Assembly (NCBI GenBank): GCA_963804865.1
Contig: CAWDSH010000026.1
Coordinates: 295,940-359,939, forward strand
Direction: 5' to 3'
DNA: 64,000 nt
Origin: CAVVEQ01 sp963804865
Lineage (GTDB): Bacteria; Chloroflexota; Anaerolineae; Anaerolineales; Anaerolineaceae
A model generated the notes under the pieces. That model saw only the letters and a list, made by a program, of their open reading frames with translations, was not told where the DNA came from and searched no databases. Below, piece by piece: positions 37,162 to 47,837 of the stretch. Position numbers and translations under genes: made by a program. Position 1 is the first letter of the stretch. Every line of letters starts with the position of its first letter.

Positions 37162-37473
37162 ATGGCGAGGAAAAAGTTAAACATTCTTACTGTTTGCGGT
37201 TCTGGTGTGGTCAGCTGCTCGATGTTCGACGGAAGGATCAGGGAATTGTTACAGTCCCTGGATGTTGATCTTTCAATCATTGGCACATTACCTCCCTCGG
37301 TGGAAACGCTGGTAAATCGTGGCGACGTGGATTTTGTGGTCTCCACCAGCAAAATACCCGGTGAGATCAAAGTGCCCGTGATCGATGGCGTGGCGCTGCT
37401 TTCCGGTTTTGGCGAAGATGAATGCCTGGAAAAGATCAAGCAGACTGCCATGGACATCCTGGCTAAAAAATAA
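37162..37473 (+). CDS. PTS EIIB component (galactitol/lactose-type)
   Basis: 103 residues. The P-loop-like phosphocysteine site is T-V-C-G-S-G-V-V-S-C-S-M (Cys near residue 11), as in PTS_IIB (PF02302). It accepts phosphate from IIA and gives it to the incoming sugar. GGAG precedes the ATG. A TATAAT-like segment lies about 40 bases upstream, but without a matching -35 box I do not call a promoter. Confidence 0.9.
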   Translation: MARKKLNILTVCGSGVVSCSMFDGRIRELLQSLDVDLSIIGTLPPSVETLVNRGDVDFVVSTSKIPGEIKVPVIDGVALLSGFGEDECLEKIKQTAMDILAKK

Positions 37474-37577
37474 ACAGGACTTAAACAATGACAAGATCAT
37501 CTCTGCAGTAAGCGGCAGGGATGATTCTTTTTATAGTGATCGGGTCAATCGAATAAACCCTTTATTGGAGGATACAT

Positions 37578-38045
37578 ATGGATAGAGAAGAACTCCCTTT
37601 TCAAATATCAAACGCTGACCAGGTGGGGATCGTGGTCAAAGACCTGGATGCGACCATGGCGCAATTCAAGCTCCTGCTGGGCATCGATGATTTCGAGGTG
37701 GTCGATTGGCCAAAGCCGGGCGTCGACCCTGAATTGACCTATTATGGGAAACCTGCCGAATACAAGATGAGGGTCGCTTTTACCAAGCTGGGCAACGTGC
37801 AGGTAGAGCTGATCGAGCCGGGGGAGGGGACAAACGTTTATGGGGATTTCCTGGAAACGCACGGTCCCGGGCTGCACCACATCCGTTTCTCCGAAAAGGA
37901 TTTCGATCAGAAATACGAACAGCTGCAAAAGGCGGGTATCCAGATGATCGCCAGCGGGCGGGGGATGCGCTCCGGCGCAACCTGGGCTGTTTTTGATACC
38001 ACGAAGTATTTGGGGATCTTCATTGAGCTGAGACGAGTGGAATAA
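37578..38045 (+). CDS. VOC-superfamily protein (glyoxalase/methylmalonyl-CoA epimerase-like)
   Basis: 155 residues in two beta-alpha-beta-beta-beta modules. N-terminal D-Q-V-G-I-V-V-K-D-L-D-A-T-M and later V-E-L-I-E-P, G-P-G-L-H-H-I-R-F and F-I-E-L provide the usual His/Glu metal positions. ATG 37578 has GGAGG. Located between the PTS genes and the RuBisCO-like protein, it probably epimerises, isomerises or splits a phosphorylated intermediate of the same pathway. Confidence 0.85.
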   Translation: MDREELPFQISNADQVGIVVKDLDATMAQFKLLLGIDDFEVVDWPKPGVDPELTYYGKPAEYKMRVAFTKLGNVQVELIEPGEGTNVYGDFLETHGPGLHHIRFSEKDFDQKYEQLQKAGIQMIASGRGMRSGATWAVFDTTKYLGIFIELRRVE

Positions 38046-38108
38046 TTTGCCGCAGTCGAGCATTATTGATATATTTGGATAATTGGTTCTCTCGACAGGA
38101 GAAGGCGC

Positions 38109-39254
38109 ATGAAACTCCAGAGTAACAATCGCTTGAATGTATCCGGAGACCGTTTCACGGTGACGTATTCGATCTGGGGCAGCGAAGCTGAGGCCAGGGA
38201 TACTGCCAATGCCATCTGCGTGGAAGAGACCGCAGAATTTCCCGAAACGCTGATCGGCGAGGGGGATATCCGCGACCATATCCTGGGCAGGGTGGAAGAT
38301 TTCAGGCATATCGACGGCGACCACTACCAAGCCAAGATTAGCTACGCCATCGAGATCACCGCTTTCGAGCTGCTGCAGTTCCTGAACGTGATGTATGGCA
38401 ACATCAGCATGATCCCCGGGATCAAGGTGGAACGCTTCGACCTGCCCGACAGCTTGCTGGAGCATTTCAAGGGTGCGCGTTTTGGAATTGATGGGCTGCG
38501 CAAGCTGCTTAATGTCCCTTCGAGGGCACTGCTGGCGACTGCCATCAAACCCATGGGGCTTTCCCCGCAAGAGCTGGCGCAGATGGCATACGACTGTGCC
38601 ATTGGCGGGCTGGATTTCGTCAAAGATGACCACGGGTTGAGCAACCAGGTCTTCGCCCCGTTCAAGGAAAGGGTGACGCGCTGCGCGGAAGCGGTGCAGA
38701 AGGCAAACCAGAAGACGGGCGAACGCTGTTTGTACATGGCCAACATCAACGGTCCGATGGAGGGTTTGATGGAAAGAGCCTATTTCGCGAAGAAGGCCGG
38801 GGTGGGGGGATTCATTTTACTGCCGTCCCTGATCGGCTGGGACATGATGCGCTGCCTGGCGGAGGACGAGAACCTGGGGCTGCCGATCATTTACCACCCG
38901 GCATTTCATGGTGTGTATGTGTCCGGCGAGCGTACGGGTTTCTCGTTTTTCAGTATGTACGGGCAACTGGTGCGGCTGGCGGGCGGCGACGTGAGCGTGT
39001 TTCCCAATTACCTGGGACGTTTCTCAGCATCCAAAGCATGCTGCCTCGATGTTGTGGATGGAGCGAAGGTGGCAATGGGGCACATCAAGCCCATCTTCCC
39101 CTCACCGGGTGGAGGAGCCTCGCTGGACAAGATCCCGGAGATGCTGGAGGTCTATGGGAACGACATGGTCTACCTGATCGGCGGCGGGCTGCACCACGGC
39201 GAATCACTGGTGAAAACTTGCCGGGAATTCCGCGGGATGGTGGAGAGAAAATAG
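38109..39254 (+). CDS. RuBisCO-like protein (form IV)
   Basis: 381 residues with the RuBisCO large-subunit fold. The active-site lysine of strand 1 is in T-A-I-K-P. The carbamylated-lysine loop reads G-L-D-F-V-K-D-D-H-G-L: the lysine and one aspartate are kept but the metal-ligand glutamate is His. The loop-6 lysine motif (G-K-x-E-G) is absent. Y-H-P-A-F-H-G and I-G-G-G-L-H-H are retained. It cannot be a CO2-fixing RuBisCO. Known RLPs act as enolases, isomerases or, in apionate catabolism, decarboxylases and transcarboxylases on keto-sugar-acid phosphates. A strong AGGAGAAGG site precedes it. Located after a PTS and before an aldo/keto reductase. Confidence 0.9.
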   Translation: MKLQSNNRLNVSGDRFTVTYSIWGSEAEARDTANAICVEETAEFPETLIGEGDIRDHILGRVEDFRHIDGDHYQAKISYAIEITAFELLQFLNVMYGNISMIPGIKVERFDLPDSLLEHFKGARFGIDGLRKLLNVPSRALLATAIKPMGLSPQELAQMAYDCAIGGLDFVKDDHGLSNQVFAPFKERVTRCAEAVQKANQKTGERCLYMANINGPMEGLMERAYFAKKAGVGGFILLPSLIGWDMMRCLAEDENLGLPIIYHPAFHGVYVSGERTGFSFFSMYGQLVRLAGGDVSVFPNYLGRFSASKACCLDVVDGAKVAMGHIKPIFPSPGGGASLDKIPEMLEVYGNDMVYLIGGGLHHGESLVKTCREFRGMVERK

Positions 39255-39303
39255 AATTTAAAAAAGTTCTTTGGCGGGATAATCATCAGAAAAGGTGCAA
39301 AAA

Positions 39304-40275
39304 ATGACAGCTGAAAATCAACGAAGACAACTGGGGAAGACCGATTTACTGGTTTCATCCATTGGACTGGGCGTGATGGAAATGTCCGGGGGAGGGGGGC
39401 TGCTGGGTTGGGTATTCCCGGTCATTCCCCAGGAAGAGAAGAACAGGATCATCCAAGCCGCCCTGGATGGCGGGATCAACTGGTTTGATACTGCGGAGAT
39501 CTATGGGCAGGGGGTGTCGGAGCAATCCCTGGCGACCGGATTGAAGGCAGCGGGCAAATCCGACAAAGATATCCTGATTGCAACAAAGTGGCGACCTTTC
39601 CTTCGTACTGCCGGCAACATGAAGATCTCGATCGAAGACCGGTTGCGTTTCCTGGGTGGTTACAGCATCGCCAACTTCATGATCCATCAGCCTTCTAGCT
39701 TTTCATCGCCTGAGGCTGAGATGAATGCCATGGCGGATCTGGTTGAAGCAGGCAAGATTCGTTCGGTTGGAGTGAGCAATTTTGGACCGGAGCGGATGCG
39801 GCGGGCTCATGCCGCGCTGGCCAAACGAGGCCTTCCCTTGGCAGTCAATGAGGTTCATTACAGCCTGCTTCACCGGGAGATCGAAACCAACGGGGTGCTG
39901 GATACCGCCAAAGAACTGGGCGTGACGATCATCGCCTATACTCCCTTGGCAAGGGGACTGCTGAGTGGGAAGTATCACAAAGATCCTGGATTGCTCGAGA
40001 AAAGATCCGGTCTCCAAAGGTCCATTTTGAAACGCGACGTTGAGCGAACCCGTCCATTGATCACTGCAATGGAGGAGATCGCCAAAAGATATAACGCAAC
40101 GATTGGACAGGTTGCCCTCAACTGGCTGATCCATTTCAATGGAGATATCGTCATCACGATTCCCGGGGCGACCAAGGTCCAGCAGGCGCAGGAAAATGCT
40201 GGGGCGATGCAATTCGTCCTTTCACCGGAAGAGCTGGCCAGGTTGGATAAAGCATCACGTCAACTAAGCAGCTGA
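39304..40275 (+). CDS. Aldo/keto reductase
   Basis: 323 residues, (beta/alpha)8 NADPH-dependent oxidoreductase. The catalytic tetrad is visible as Asp/Tyr in F-D-T-A-E-I-Y-G, Lys in I-A-T-K-W and His in F-M-I-H-Q-P. Cofactor-site residues include S-V-G-V-S-N-F and late I-P-G-A-T-K. ATG 39304 follows AAAAGG. It ends the PTS/RLP operon, closed by a strong terminator, and should reduce or oxidise a sugar carbonyl made by the RLP or VOC protein. Confidence 0.92.
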   Translation: MTAENQRRQLGKTDLLVSSIGLGVMEMSGGGGLLGWVFPVIPQEEKNRIIQAALDGGINWFDTAEIYGQGVSEQSLATGLKAAGKSDKDILIATKWRPFLRTAGNMKISIEDRLRFLGGYSIANFMIHQPSSFSSPEAEMNAMADLVEAGKIRSVGVSNFGPERMRRAHAALAKRGLPLAVNEVHYSLLHREIETNGVLDTAKELGVTIIAYTPLARGLLSGKYHKDPGLLEKRSGLQRSILKRDVERTRPLITAMEEIAKRYNATIGQVALNWLIHFNGDIVITIPGATKVQQAQENAGAMQFVLSPEELARLDKASRQLSS

Positions 40276-40389
40276 CTTGATTCCATGATCCAGGTTGATT
40301 TAATTTTAGAGATTTTTGAGATTGTAGATTATCTTTCCTTTGAAAACTTCCCGGGGGTAGAAAAAAGAATTCGTTTCAAATAAAAAGCG

Positions 40390-40428
40390 AAAACGAAGGT
40401 GATCCCGAAAACGGGGCACCTTCGTTTT
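40390..40428 (+). terminator. Terminator of the PTS/RLP operon
   Basis: AAAACGAAGGTG (40390-40401) and CACCTTCGTTTT (40417-40428) form a 12-base stem, with an inner CCCG/CGGG pairing. The outer arm gives a T-run on either strand, so it may also serve the small minus-strand gene at 40476-40598. Confidence 0.78.
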
Positions 40429-40475
40429 GTGCATGATTTACGAATGAGCGGGGTTTGAGTTCCCCGGTTTGATTG

Positions 40476-40598
40476 TTACAACGTCCCAGTGCTGACGTTC
40501 TTCTTCTCGTGCTTCAATTTTCGCTTTTCCTTGATGGTCAGCTTCGGTTTTTTCTTTTGTTCTTTTTTGCCCTTATCTTTTTTGCCAGAGTCACCCAT
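40476..40598 (-). CDS. Small lysine-rich protein (40 residues)
   Basis: ATG at 40598 is preceded by GGAGAG at good distance and the frame closes with TAA at 40478-40476. The peptide begins M-G-D-S-G-K-K-D-K-G-K and contains P-K-L-T-I-K-E-K-R-K-L-K; nearly half of its residues are Lys or Arg. Similar tiny basic proteins are annotated as hypothetical in many bacteria. A nucleic-acid or ribosome contact is plausible from charge alone. Confidence 0.6.
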   Translation of the reverse strand: MGDSGKKDKGKKEQKKKPKLTIKEKRKLKHEKKNVSTGTL

Positions 40599-40839
40599 TT
40601 CAATCTCTCCTTTACTTGACAGTTTTCAATATGTGGTTAAAGGTTATCACCGTTGAAGCATATAAGCAAGTGCATTACCCCTTATTTTTTGGAATCTAAA
40701 GAGCATGAAAATTTTAATAACGCGGGCAACCGATTTATGATACAGTGATGCAAATGTATCGAACGGAATAGTAAATTGATGTGATTTCAAGGAACCAGGA
40801 TGCCTGTTTCAGCGTCAAAAGGGGAGGAGGGTCTCAACC

Positions 40840-43800
40840 ATGAACACTGACACAAAACCATCATCAAATCCCAGGAACGTCATCATTTTGATCGTCCTCA
40901 TGCTGATCAGCTTTTGTATTGCCATCTTTAAACTCGTTCCCATCCTATCCAAATATAGCGAGAAAACGCCAATGAGCTATACGATTGAAAAAGAAACACC
41001 TGAAGCCGGCGATGGCGTCGCGGGAAAGAACGGCGAAGATTACAGCGTCAAGGTTGGGCTCAGCGAAGGCCAGGCTCAAACCGAAACGCCGGAAGTGTTG
41101 ACCGTCACGACCGGAGAGCCGCTCACCTCGGAAGAGATCGCGGCGATTTTCGCGCGCCTTCCAACCCTTCCCGTCTCCCCCGAGGAGCAAACCGAGTTCA
41201 ATTACCCGGTTGAATTGCTTCCCCCGCCGCGTCCTGGCGAGACCATTAAAGAGACGTTCCCATCCCATGACGTTTTACCGACACCAGAGGTTGTTTCAGG
41301 TGAAGCGTTGGAAGTATTGCGCTTTGCCCCGGAGGGAGAGATCCCCATCGCGCCTTTCGTCTCCGTCACATTCAACCAAGCGATGGTGCCGCTGGGAACG
41401 CTGGGCGACCTGGCTGCCGAGTCCGTCCCCGTGCAGATCGATCCGCCGTTATCCGGCACCTGGCGCTGGCTGGGCACGAAGACCCTCACCTTCGAATACG
41501 ACTCCGAGCTGATCGACCGCCTGCCCAAAGCGACGGGCTACACGGTCACCATTCCGGCGGGGACGAAATCCGCCACCGGCGGCGTGCTCGCGGAAACAGT
41601 CACCTGGACATTCAGCACCCCAGCGCCAATAGTGTTGGCGAGATTTCCTCAAGACATCCCCCAACCGCTGGCACCGTTGATCTTCATCGCCTTCGACCAG
41701 CGCATCGATCCCGACGCGGTGCTGAAAACGATCCAGCTTTATGCTGGTAATGAGCTTTATGGGTTGAGGCTCGCCAGCCAGGCGGAGATCGCGAAAGACA
41801 AAGCAGTCAGCCAGTACGTCAAAAATGCGCAGGACGGGCGCTGGCTGGTTTTTAAAGCCACCAAGCCTTTCCCCAAAGACACGTCGATCTCGATCACGGT
41901 CGGTCCCGGCACGCCTTCCGCTGAAGGACCGCTGGTCACGACCGCGGCGCAGTCTTTTTCGTTTTTCACTTACCCGCCTTTACGAATTTTGAATTACGGC
42001 TGTTACTGGAGTGATGACCCGTGTCCGCCCATGACGCCGTTCAATATCCGCTTCAACAATTCGCTCGACACTGAAGCCTTCACCGAGGAGATGCTGCGCG
42101 TCACGCCGGCGATCCCTGGAATGGTGGTCAATATCTATGGCGATACGATCGTCATCAGCGGCGAGACCAAGGGGCAGACCACGTACACGGTCACGCTCTC
42201 GGCTGATCTGAAGGATATTTTCGGACAGAACCTGGAGAAAGATGAACGCTTGACCTTCAGGGTTGGCAAGGCTGAACCACGCCTGTATGGCTCGGACCAG
42301 ATCTTCATCACGCTGGACCCGGCGATGAAGAAGCCGGTCTTTACAGTCTATGCCATCAATTATGCCAGGATCGCCGTGGAGATTTATGCCGTACAGCCCG
42401 ACGATTGGGAGGGATTCGCGCAATACATGCGTGAATGGCGGCAGACCGACAAAGTCCCTCAATTGCCCGGTACGCTTGTTTTCGACAAGACGATCTCGCT
42501 GGATATTCCCGATGACACGCTTTCCGAGGTGAACATCGACCTGGTTCCTTACCTGAAAAATGGTTTCGGTCACTTCATCGTGGTTGTCCAGCCTCCCGCG
42601 GGGATGTTCGAATCTGAGGATGATAAATGGAACCGGTACAGCCAGACTGTTCACGCCTGGGTGCAGGTCACCCAGATCGGCGTGGATGCCTATACCGATC
42701 ATTCCGATATGATCGTCTGGGCGACCGACCTGAAAGACGGCTCACCTCTTTCAGGCGTCAGCATTCAACCCAATAAGGGCGGCAGCGCTTTCACCACCGG
42801 TTCAGATGGTACGGCGCGCGTTGCCATCCCCAATGGTGCGACCTACCTGGTGGCCAGCAAGGGCGCCGATAAAGCCATGCTGCTGCACTCGCCTTATTAC
42901 TGGGAAGACACCGGGTGGGGTCCCAGCACCATCTTCAACTCGCTGCGCTGGTACGTGTTCGATGACCGGCAGATGTATCGCCCTGGCGAGGAAGTGCATG
43001 TCAAAGGCTGGATGCGGCGTTTGGGTGGAAAACAGAACGGAGATGTCAGCCTGGTGGGCGGTGATGTCACCTCGGTGACGTACCAGCTTACGGACCCGCA
43101 AGGAAATGCGATCGGCAACGGGCAGGCAGAGGTGAACGCCCTGGGTGGTTTTGATCTTAGCCTTCACCATCCCGCAGCCAGTCAACCTTGGTTACGCCCA
43201 ACTCTATTTGACCGCACAGGGCAGCCTGGGCGGCGTGGACGGGTACTCCTACAACCACACCTTCCAGATCCAGGAATTTCGCCGACCTGAATTTGAAGTC
43301 ATCGCGCAGAATGAGACATCCGGACCCTATTTTGCCGGAGATCACGCCCTGCTATCCGTGGAAGCCAAATATTACGCGGGCGGGGGTCTACCGGGTGCCG
43401 AAGTGACCTGGGAGGTTAAGACCTCACCTGGCAAATATTCTCCGCCGAATTGGCCTGATTTCGTCTTTGGCGAGTGGCGCCCCTGGTGGTGGGATTACTA
43501 CCGCTATGATGAGCCCTGGCAGGATGATGACACCAAAACCGAGATTTTCCCGGGCAAGACAGATGCGCTGGGCTTGCATTACCTGCGCCTGGATTTCACC
43601 CAGGAGGGCGATTGGGATCAAAATCCGCAGCCGATGAGCATATCCGCGCAGGCGACGGTGATGGACGTCAACCGCCAGGCCTGGTCGAGCGGCACGTCGC
43701 TGCTGGTGCACCCCGCGGACCTCTATGTGGGTCTGCGCACTGCGCGTTACTTTGTTGAAAAAGGCACGCCCCTAAAAGTGGACTTCATTGTCACTGACCT

Positions 43801-46800
43801 GGACGGCAACCCGGTAGCCAACGCGCCGGTGGAGATCAGCGCCGCGCGTTTGGAATGGAAATTAAGAGATGGCAACTGGAACGAGGAGGAAGTCGACGTC
43901 CAGGAGTGCGGCATGCGCTCAAAGCTCGAACCGGACACCTGCACTTTTGAAACTCCCGTTGGCGGCAGTTACCGCATCACCGCGGTGGTCACCGACGAGC
44001 AGGACCGCAAGAACCAAACAAGCTTCACGCGCTGGGTGAGCGGCGGACAGCGACCGCCTTCCCGTAAAGTGGAACAGGAAGAAGTGACCCTGATCCCCGA
44101 CAAAGAAACCTATCAGCCTGGCGACACCGCGCAGATCCTGGTGCAATCACCGTTCAGCCCCGCCGAAGGACTGCTCACTGTCAGCCGCAGCGGTTTCCTC
44201 TATACCACGCGCTTCGAGATCAAGGACGGAACTACTACTCTAAACGTGCCAATCGAAGAAGAACATATTCCCAACCTGAACATCCAGGTGGACCTGGTGG
44301 GTTCCGCGCCGCGCACCGATGACGCTGGCGAGATCCTGAAGAACGTGGAGCCGCGCCCCGCGTTTGCCACGGCGCAATTGACTCTCAGCATCCCTCCGCT
44401 GCAGCGCACGCTATCACTGAAAGTCAAACCCGACGCCACAAAACTGGAGCCAGGCGGCGAGACGATGTTGAACGTCGTCCTTGAAGACGCCAACGGTTTG
44501 CCGGTGGCGGATGCCGAGCTGGCGGTGGTCGTGGTGGATGAAGCCATCCTCGCGCTGACAGATTACCAGTTGGCAGATCCCATCTCCATCTTCTACTCGA
44601 ACCGGGGCTCCGACGTGATGAGTCTTTACGGGCGCAGGAGCATCGTGCTGATGAACCCGGAGGTGCTTAAAGCCAACATCGCTGTACAGGATATGGGGAA
44701 AGGGGGCGGCGGAGACCCTATGGCGACCATGGCTCCCATGATGGAAATGGCTGCGATGCCGGCTCCCGCTGAATCCGAATCAGGAGGAGCACAACAGGCG
44801 GCCATCACGGTTCGTTCGGATTTCAACCCGCTGGCCACTTTCGCCCCAAGCGTGCGGACGGGCTCCAATGGTGAAGCAAGAGTGTCCATCAAGCTGCCGG
44901 ACAACCTGACGCGCTACCGCGTGATGGTGGTCGCGGTGGATGATAGTGGGCGTCAATTCGGAGTGGGAGAATCGAACATTACCGCGCGTTTGCCGCTCAT
45001 GGTACGCCCCTCGGCGCCACGCTTCCTCAATTTTGGCGACAAATTTGAATTTCCAGTCGTTCTGCAAAACCAGACCGATGCTCCGCTGACCGTGGACGTC
45101 GTGGCGCGCGCCACCAACCTGGAGATCGCCCAGGCTGGCACTCGCGTGACCGTCCCGGCGAACGACCGCATCGAAGTACGCTTCCCGGCCAGCACGATCA
45201 TGTCCGGCACGGCACGCGTGCAGATCGCAGCCATCTCGGGATCCTATTCAGATGCCGCGGTGGTGGAGATACCGGTCTATACGCCCGCCACCACCGAGGC
45301 CTTCGCGACCTACGGCGTGATCGATTCAGGCGCGATCGCCCAGCCGGTGCTGCATCCCAGCGATGTGTTCCCGCAGTACGGCGGGCTGGAGATCAACACC
45401 TCTTCCACCGCGCTGCAGGCACTCACCGACGCGGTGATGTACCTGGTCGGCTACCCGTTCGAGTGCTCGGAGCAGCTCTCTTCGCGCATCCTGGCGGTGG
45501 CTGCGCTGCGCGATGTGCTCACCGCGTTCGAGGCGGATGGTCTGCCCACACCCGACGAAATGGAAGAGGCAGTCACCCGCGATATCCAGAGGCTGCGGGG
45601 CATGCAGAACTACGACGGCGGTTTCCCGTACTGGCGGCACGGCTTCACATCCATCCCGTTCAACAGCATCCATGCCACACACGCGCTCTACCGCGCCGAG
45701 CAAAAGGGCTTCGAGGTGCCAGACGACATGTCAGCAGCTTGCGCTGAGTCTACCTGCGCGATATCGAATCATATTATCCCGTACTGGTACAGCCAGCAGA
45801 CGCGCTGGACGCTGAGCGCCTATGCCCTGTACGTGCGCAACCTGTGGGGCGAGCGCGATGCGCAGAAGGCGCAGAACCTGATCCTGGAAGCAGGCCTGGA
45901 TAATCCTCAGGATGGAGGCGATCGGCTGGCTTTGGCCGGTGGTGGATAACGAAACGCAGCTGGAGGAGATCCGCCGCTTCGTGACCAACCACGTGGTCGA
46001 GACGGCAGGCGCGGCCAACTTCACCACCGCTTACGATGACCAGACCTACCTGCTGCTCAGCTCCGACCGTCGCACGGACGGTATCCTGCTGGACGCGTTG
46101 ATGGAGGACAACCCGCAGAGCGACCTGATCGTGAAGGTGGTCAATGGCTTATTGGCGCACCGCACCAAGGGGCACTGGGGCAGCACCCAGGATAACGTCT
46201 TCGTCCTGCTGGCGCTGGACCGCTATTTCAACACCTACGAAACGCAGACTCCCGATTTCGTCGCGCGCCTCTGGCTTGGCGATACCTACGCGGGCAGCAG
46301 CGAGTTCCGCGGGCGCACCACCGAACGCCATGAGACGCTCATCCCGATGACTTATGTGTTATCGGAGACTGCCTCGGGCGGCGGCACGGAGGATCTGATC
46401 ATCAGCAAGGAAGGACCCGGGCGGCTCTATTACCGGCTCGGCTTGCGCTACGCGCCGACAGATCTGGATATGGATCCGCTCGATATGGGTTTTGTTGTCC
46501 AGCGGCGCTACGAAGGGCTGGATGACCCGATGGACGTTTCGCAGGACAAGGACGGCACCTGGCACATCAAAGCGGGGACAAGGGTGCGGGTGAAGATCAC
46601 CATGGTGGCGGATAACCGCCGCTACCACGTGGCGCTGGTCGACCCACTGCCAGCCGGGTTGGAGATCATCAACCCCGCGCTCTCCGTTTCGCAGGATGTT
46701 CCGCAGGACGACCCATCGACACGCCCCTACGGCTGGTGGTGGTGGGGGACGTGGTACGAGCACCAGAACCTGCGCGACGACCGCGCTGAAGCCTTCACGT

Positions 46801-46949
46801 CACTGCTCTGGGACGGCGTTTATCAATATACCTACTATGCCCGCGCCACCACACCCGGCACGTTCGTGGTCCCGCCAACGAAGGCTGAGGAGATGTACTC
46901 GCCTGAGGTGTTCGGTCGCAGCAGCAGCGACAAGGTGATCATCAAGTAG
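40840..46949 (+). CDS. Alpha-2-macroglobulin family protein (frame breaks near 43160 and 45910)
   Basis: About 2,035 residues when two indels are corrected. One N-terminal membrane helix (residues 14-36) anchors it rather than a lipobox. Repeated macroglobulin domains follow, then a Met/Ala-rich bait-like stretch (near 44700-44790). The thioester motif C-S-E-Q is encoded at 45464-45475 in G-Y-P-F-E-C-S-E-Q, and an alpha-toroid (Y-W-R-H-G-F and later repeats) and a C-terminal receptor-like domain complete it. Bacterial A2Ms trap invading proteases in the periplasm or at the cell surface. The usual pbpC partner is not adjacent. GGGAGGAGG precedes ATG 40840. Confidence 0.9.
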
Positions 46950-46981
46950 CAGATCTTCATTAATTCCGAAATTGAATCAAT

Positions 46982-47022
46982 GGGGTGCAGTTGTAAATCA
47001 CAGCTGCACCCCTAATGTTTTT
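46982..47022 (+). terminator. Terminator after the alpha-2-macroglobulin gene
   Basis: GGGGTGCAG (46982-46990) pairs with CTGCACCCC (47004-47012), followed by TAATGTTTTT. It lies 33 bases after the stop. Confidence 0.7.
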
Positions 47023-47044
47023 CAAGCTGTACTGGTGGATTGGC

Positions 47045-47776
47045 TCAAATACTGATGCCCAGCTTTGTGAAGGCTGAGTTCAGTAATCCATACATCTGAT
47101 CGAAGTACTCGTCGGTGTTCTTTTCGGCGAGGTTGTACTTGCGGTATACCCAGTCGGCGTGGTGGTAGTTCATGCGGTCGAGGATGACGTGATCGACCTT
47201 GCCCGCCAGCATCTCCGGCAGGCCTTCGGAACCGGGCAGGATGGGGGCGATCATGACGAAGGTGCGGATCCCCGCGCGGTGCAATTCATCGAGCGCGTTG
47301 ACCCTGGCCTGGATGGGGGGAGCGCTGGGCTCGAACAAGCAGCGGATGGCATCGTCCGCGGTGGTGACGCTCATCCCGACCTCAAAATCGCTGCCCTGCT
47401 TGAGGATATCGATATCGCGCGTGACCAGGGGGGAGCGGGTCTGGACCGAGACCGGCCAACCGTGCTGCGCGAGGATCTCCAGGCACTGGCGGGTGAGCTT
47501 GTATTTCGCCTCCAGCGGCTGGTAGGGATCACAAACCCCGCTGACCCATACCCTGTCCCGCCTTTTGCGGGTGATCTCCCGCTGCAATAGATCGGAAGCA
47601 TTGATCTTGACGTCGACGAACTGCCCCCAGGGCTCGCGGTGACCGGTAAAGCGCTTCATGAAACGCGCGTAGCAGTAGGTGCAGTTGTGCTGGCAGCCGG
47701 TGTAAGGGTTGATGACCCAGGGGTAGACCTGCGACGGGGAGAGGATGGTCTTGGCCTGGACTTCTTTGACGATCAT
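47045..47776 (-). CDS. SPL-like radical SAM protein (Rv2578c type)
   Basis: 243 residues from ATG 47776. The 4Fe-4S motif is C-Q-H-N-C-T-Y-C (C-x3-C-x2-C) in N-P-Y-T-G-C, followed by Y-A-R-F-M and G-V-C-D-P-Y-Q-P, as in the spore-photoproduct-lyase-like group. A longer frame would run to 47893 but has no supporting ribosome site. TATAAT on the minus strand ends 7 bases before the ATG, so a leaderless transcript is likely. A decayed copy of the cysteine-motif region lies at 63154-63290. Reaction unknown. Confidence 0.87.
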   Translation of the reverse strand: MIVKEVQAKTILSPSQVYPWVINPYTGCQHNCTYCYARFMKRFTGHREPWGQFVDVKINASDLLQREITRKRRDRVWVSGVCDPYQPLEAKYKLTRQCLEILAQHGWPVSVQTRSPLVTRDIDILKQGSDFEVGMSVTTADDAIRCLFEPSAPPIQARVNALDELHRAGIRTFVMIAPILPGSEGLPEMLAGKVDHVILDRMNYHHADWVYRKYNLAEKNTDEYFDQMYGLLNSAFTKLGISI

Positions 47777-47782
47777 GGCTTG

Positions 47783-47788
47783 ATTATA
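47783..47788 (-). promoter_or_regulatory. -10 box for a leaderless radical SAM transcript
   Basis: TATAAT on the minus strand ends 7 bases from ATG 47776, so transcription would start at or next to the A of the start codon. No good -35 box is seen at 17 bases. Confidence 0.4.
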
Positions 47789-47837
47789 AGCGGGGAAGGG
47801 GGCAGGGCAGGTTGGAAGAGGTTGGGGGAATGAGGAC

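Noticed and set aside
38109..39254. Reading the RuBisCO-like gene as a true CO2-fixing RuBisCO
   Set aside because: The metal-ligand Glu is His and the loop-6 lysine motif is absent; no phosphoribulokinase or Calvin-cycle gene is nearby.
40449..40466. CGGGG/CCCCG hairpin near the small lysine-rich gene
   Set aside because: Five-base stem and no T-run on either strand.
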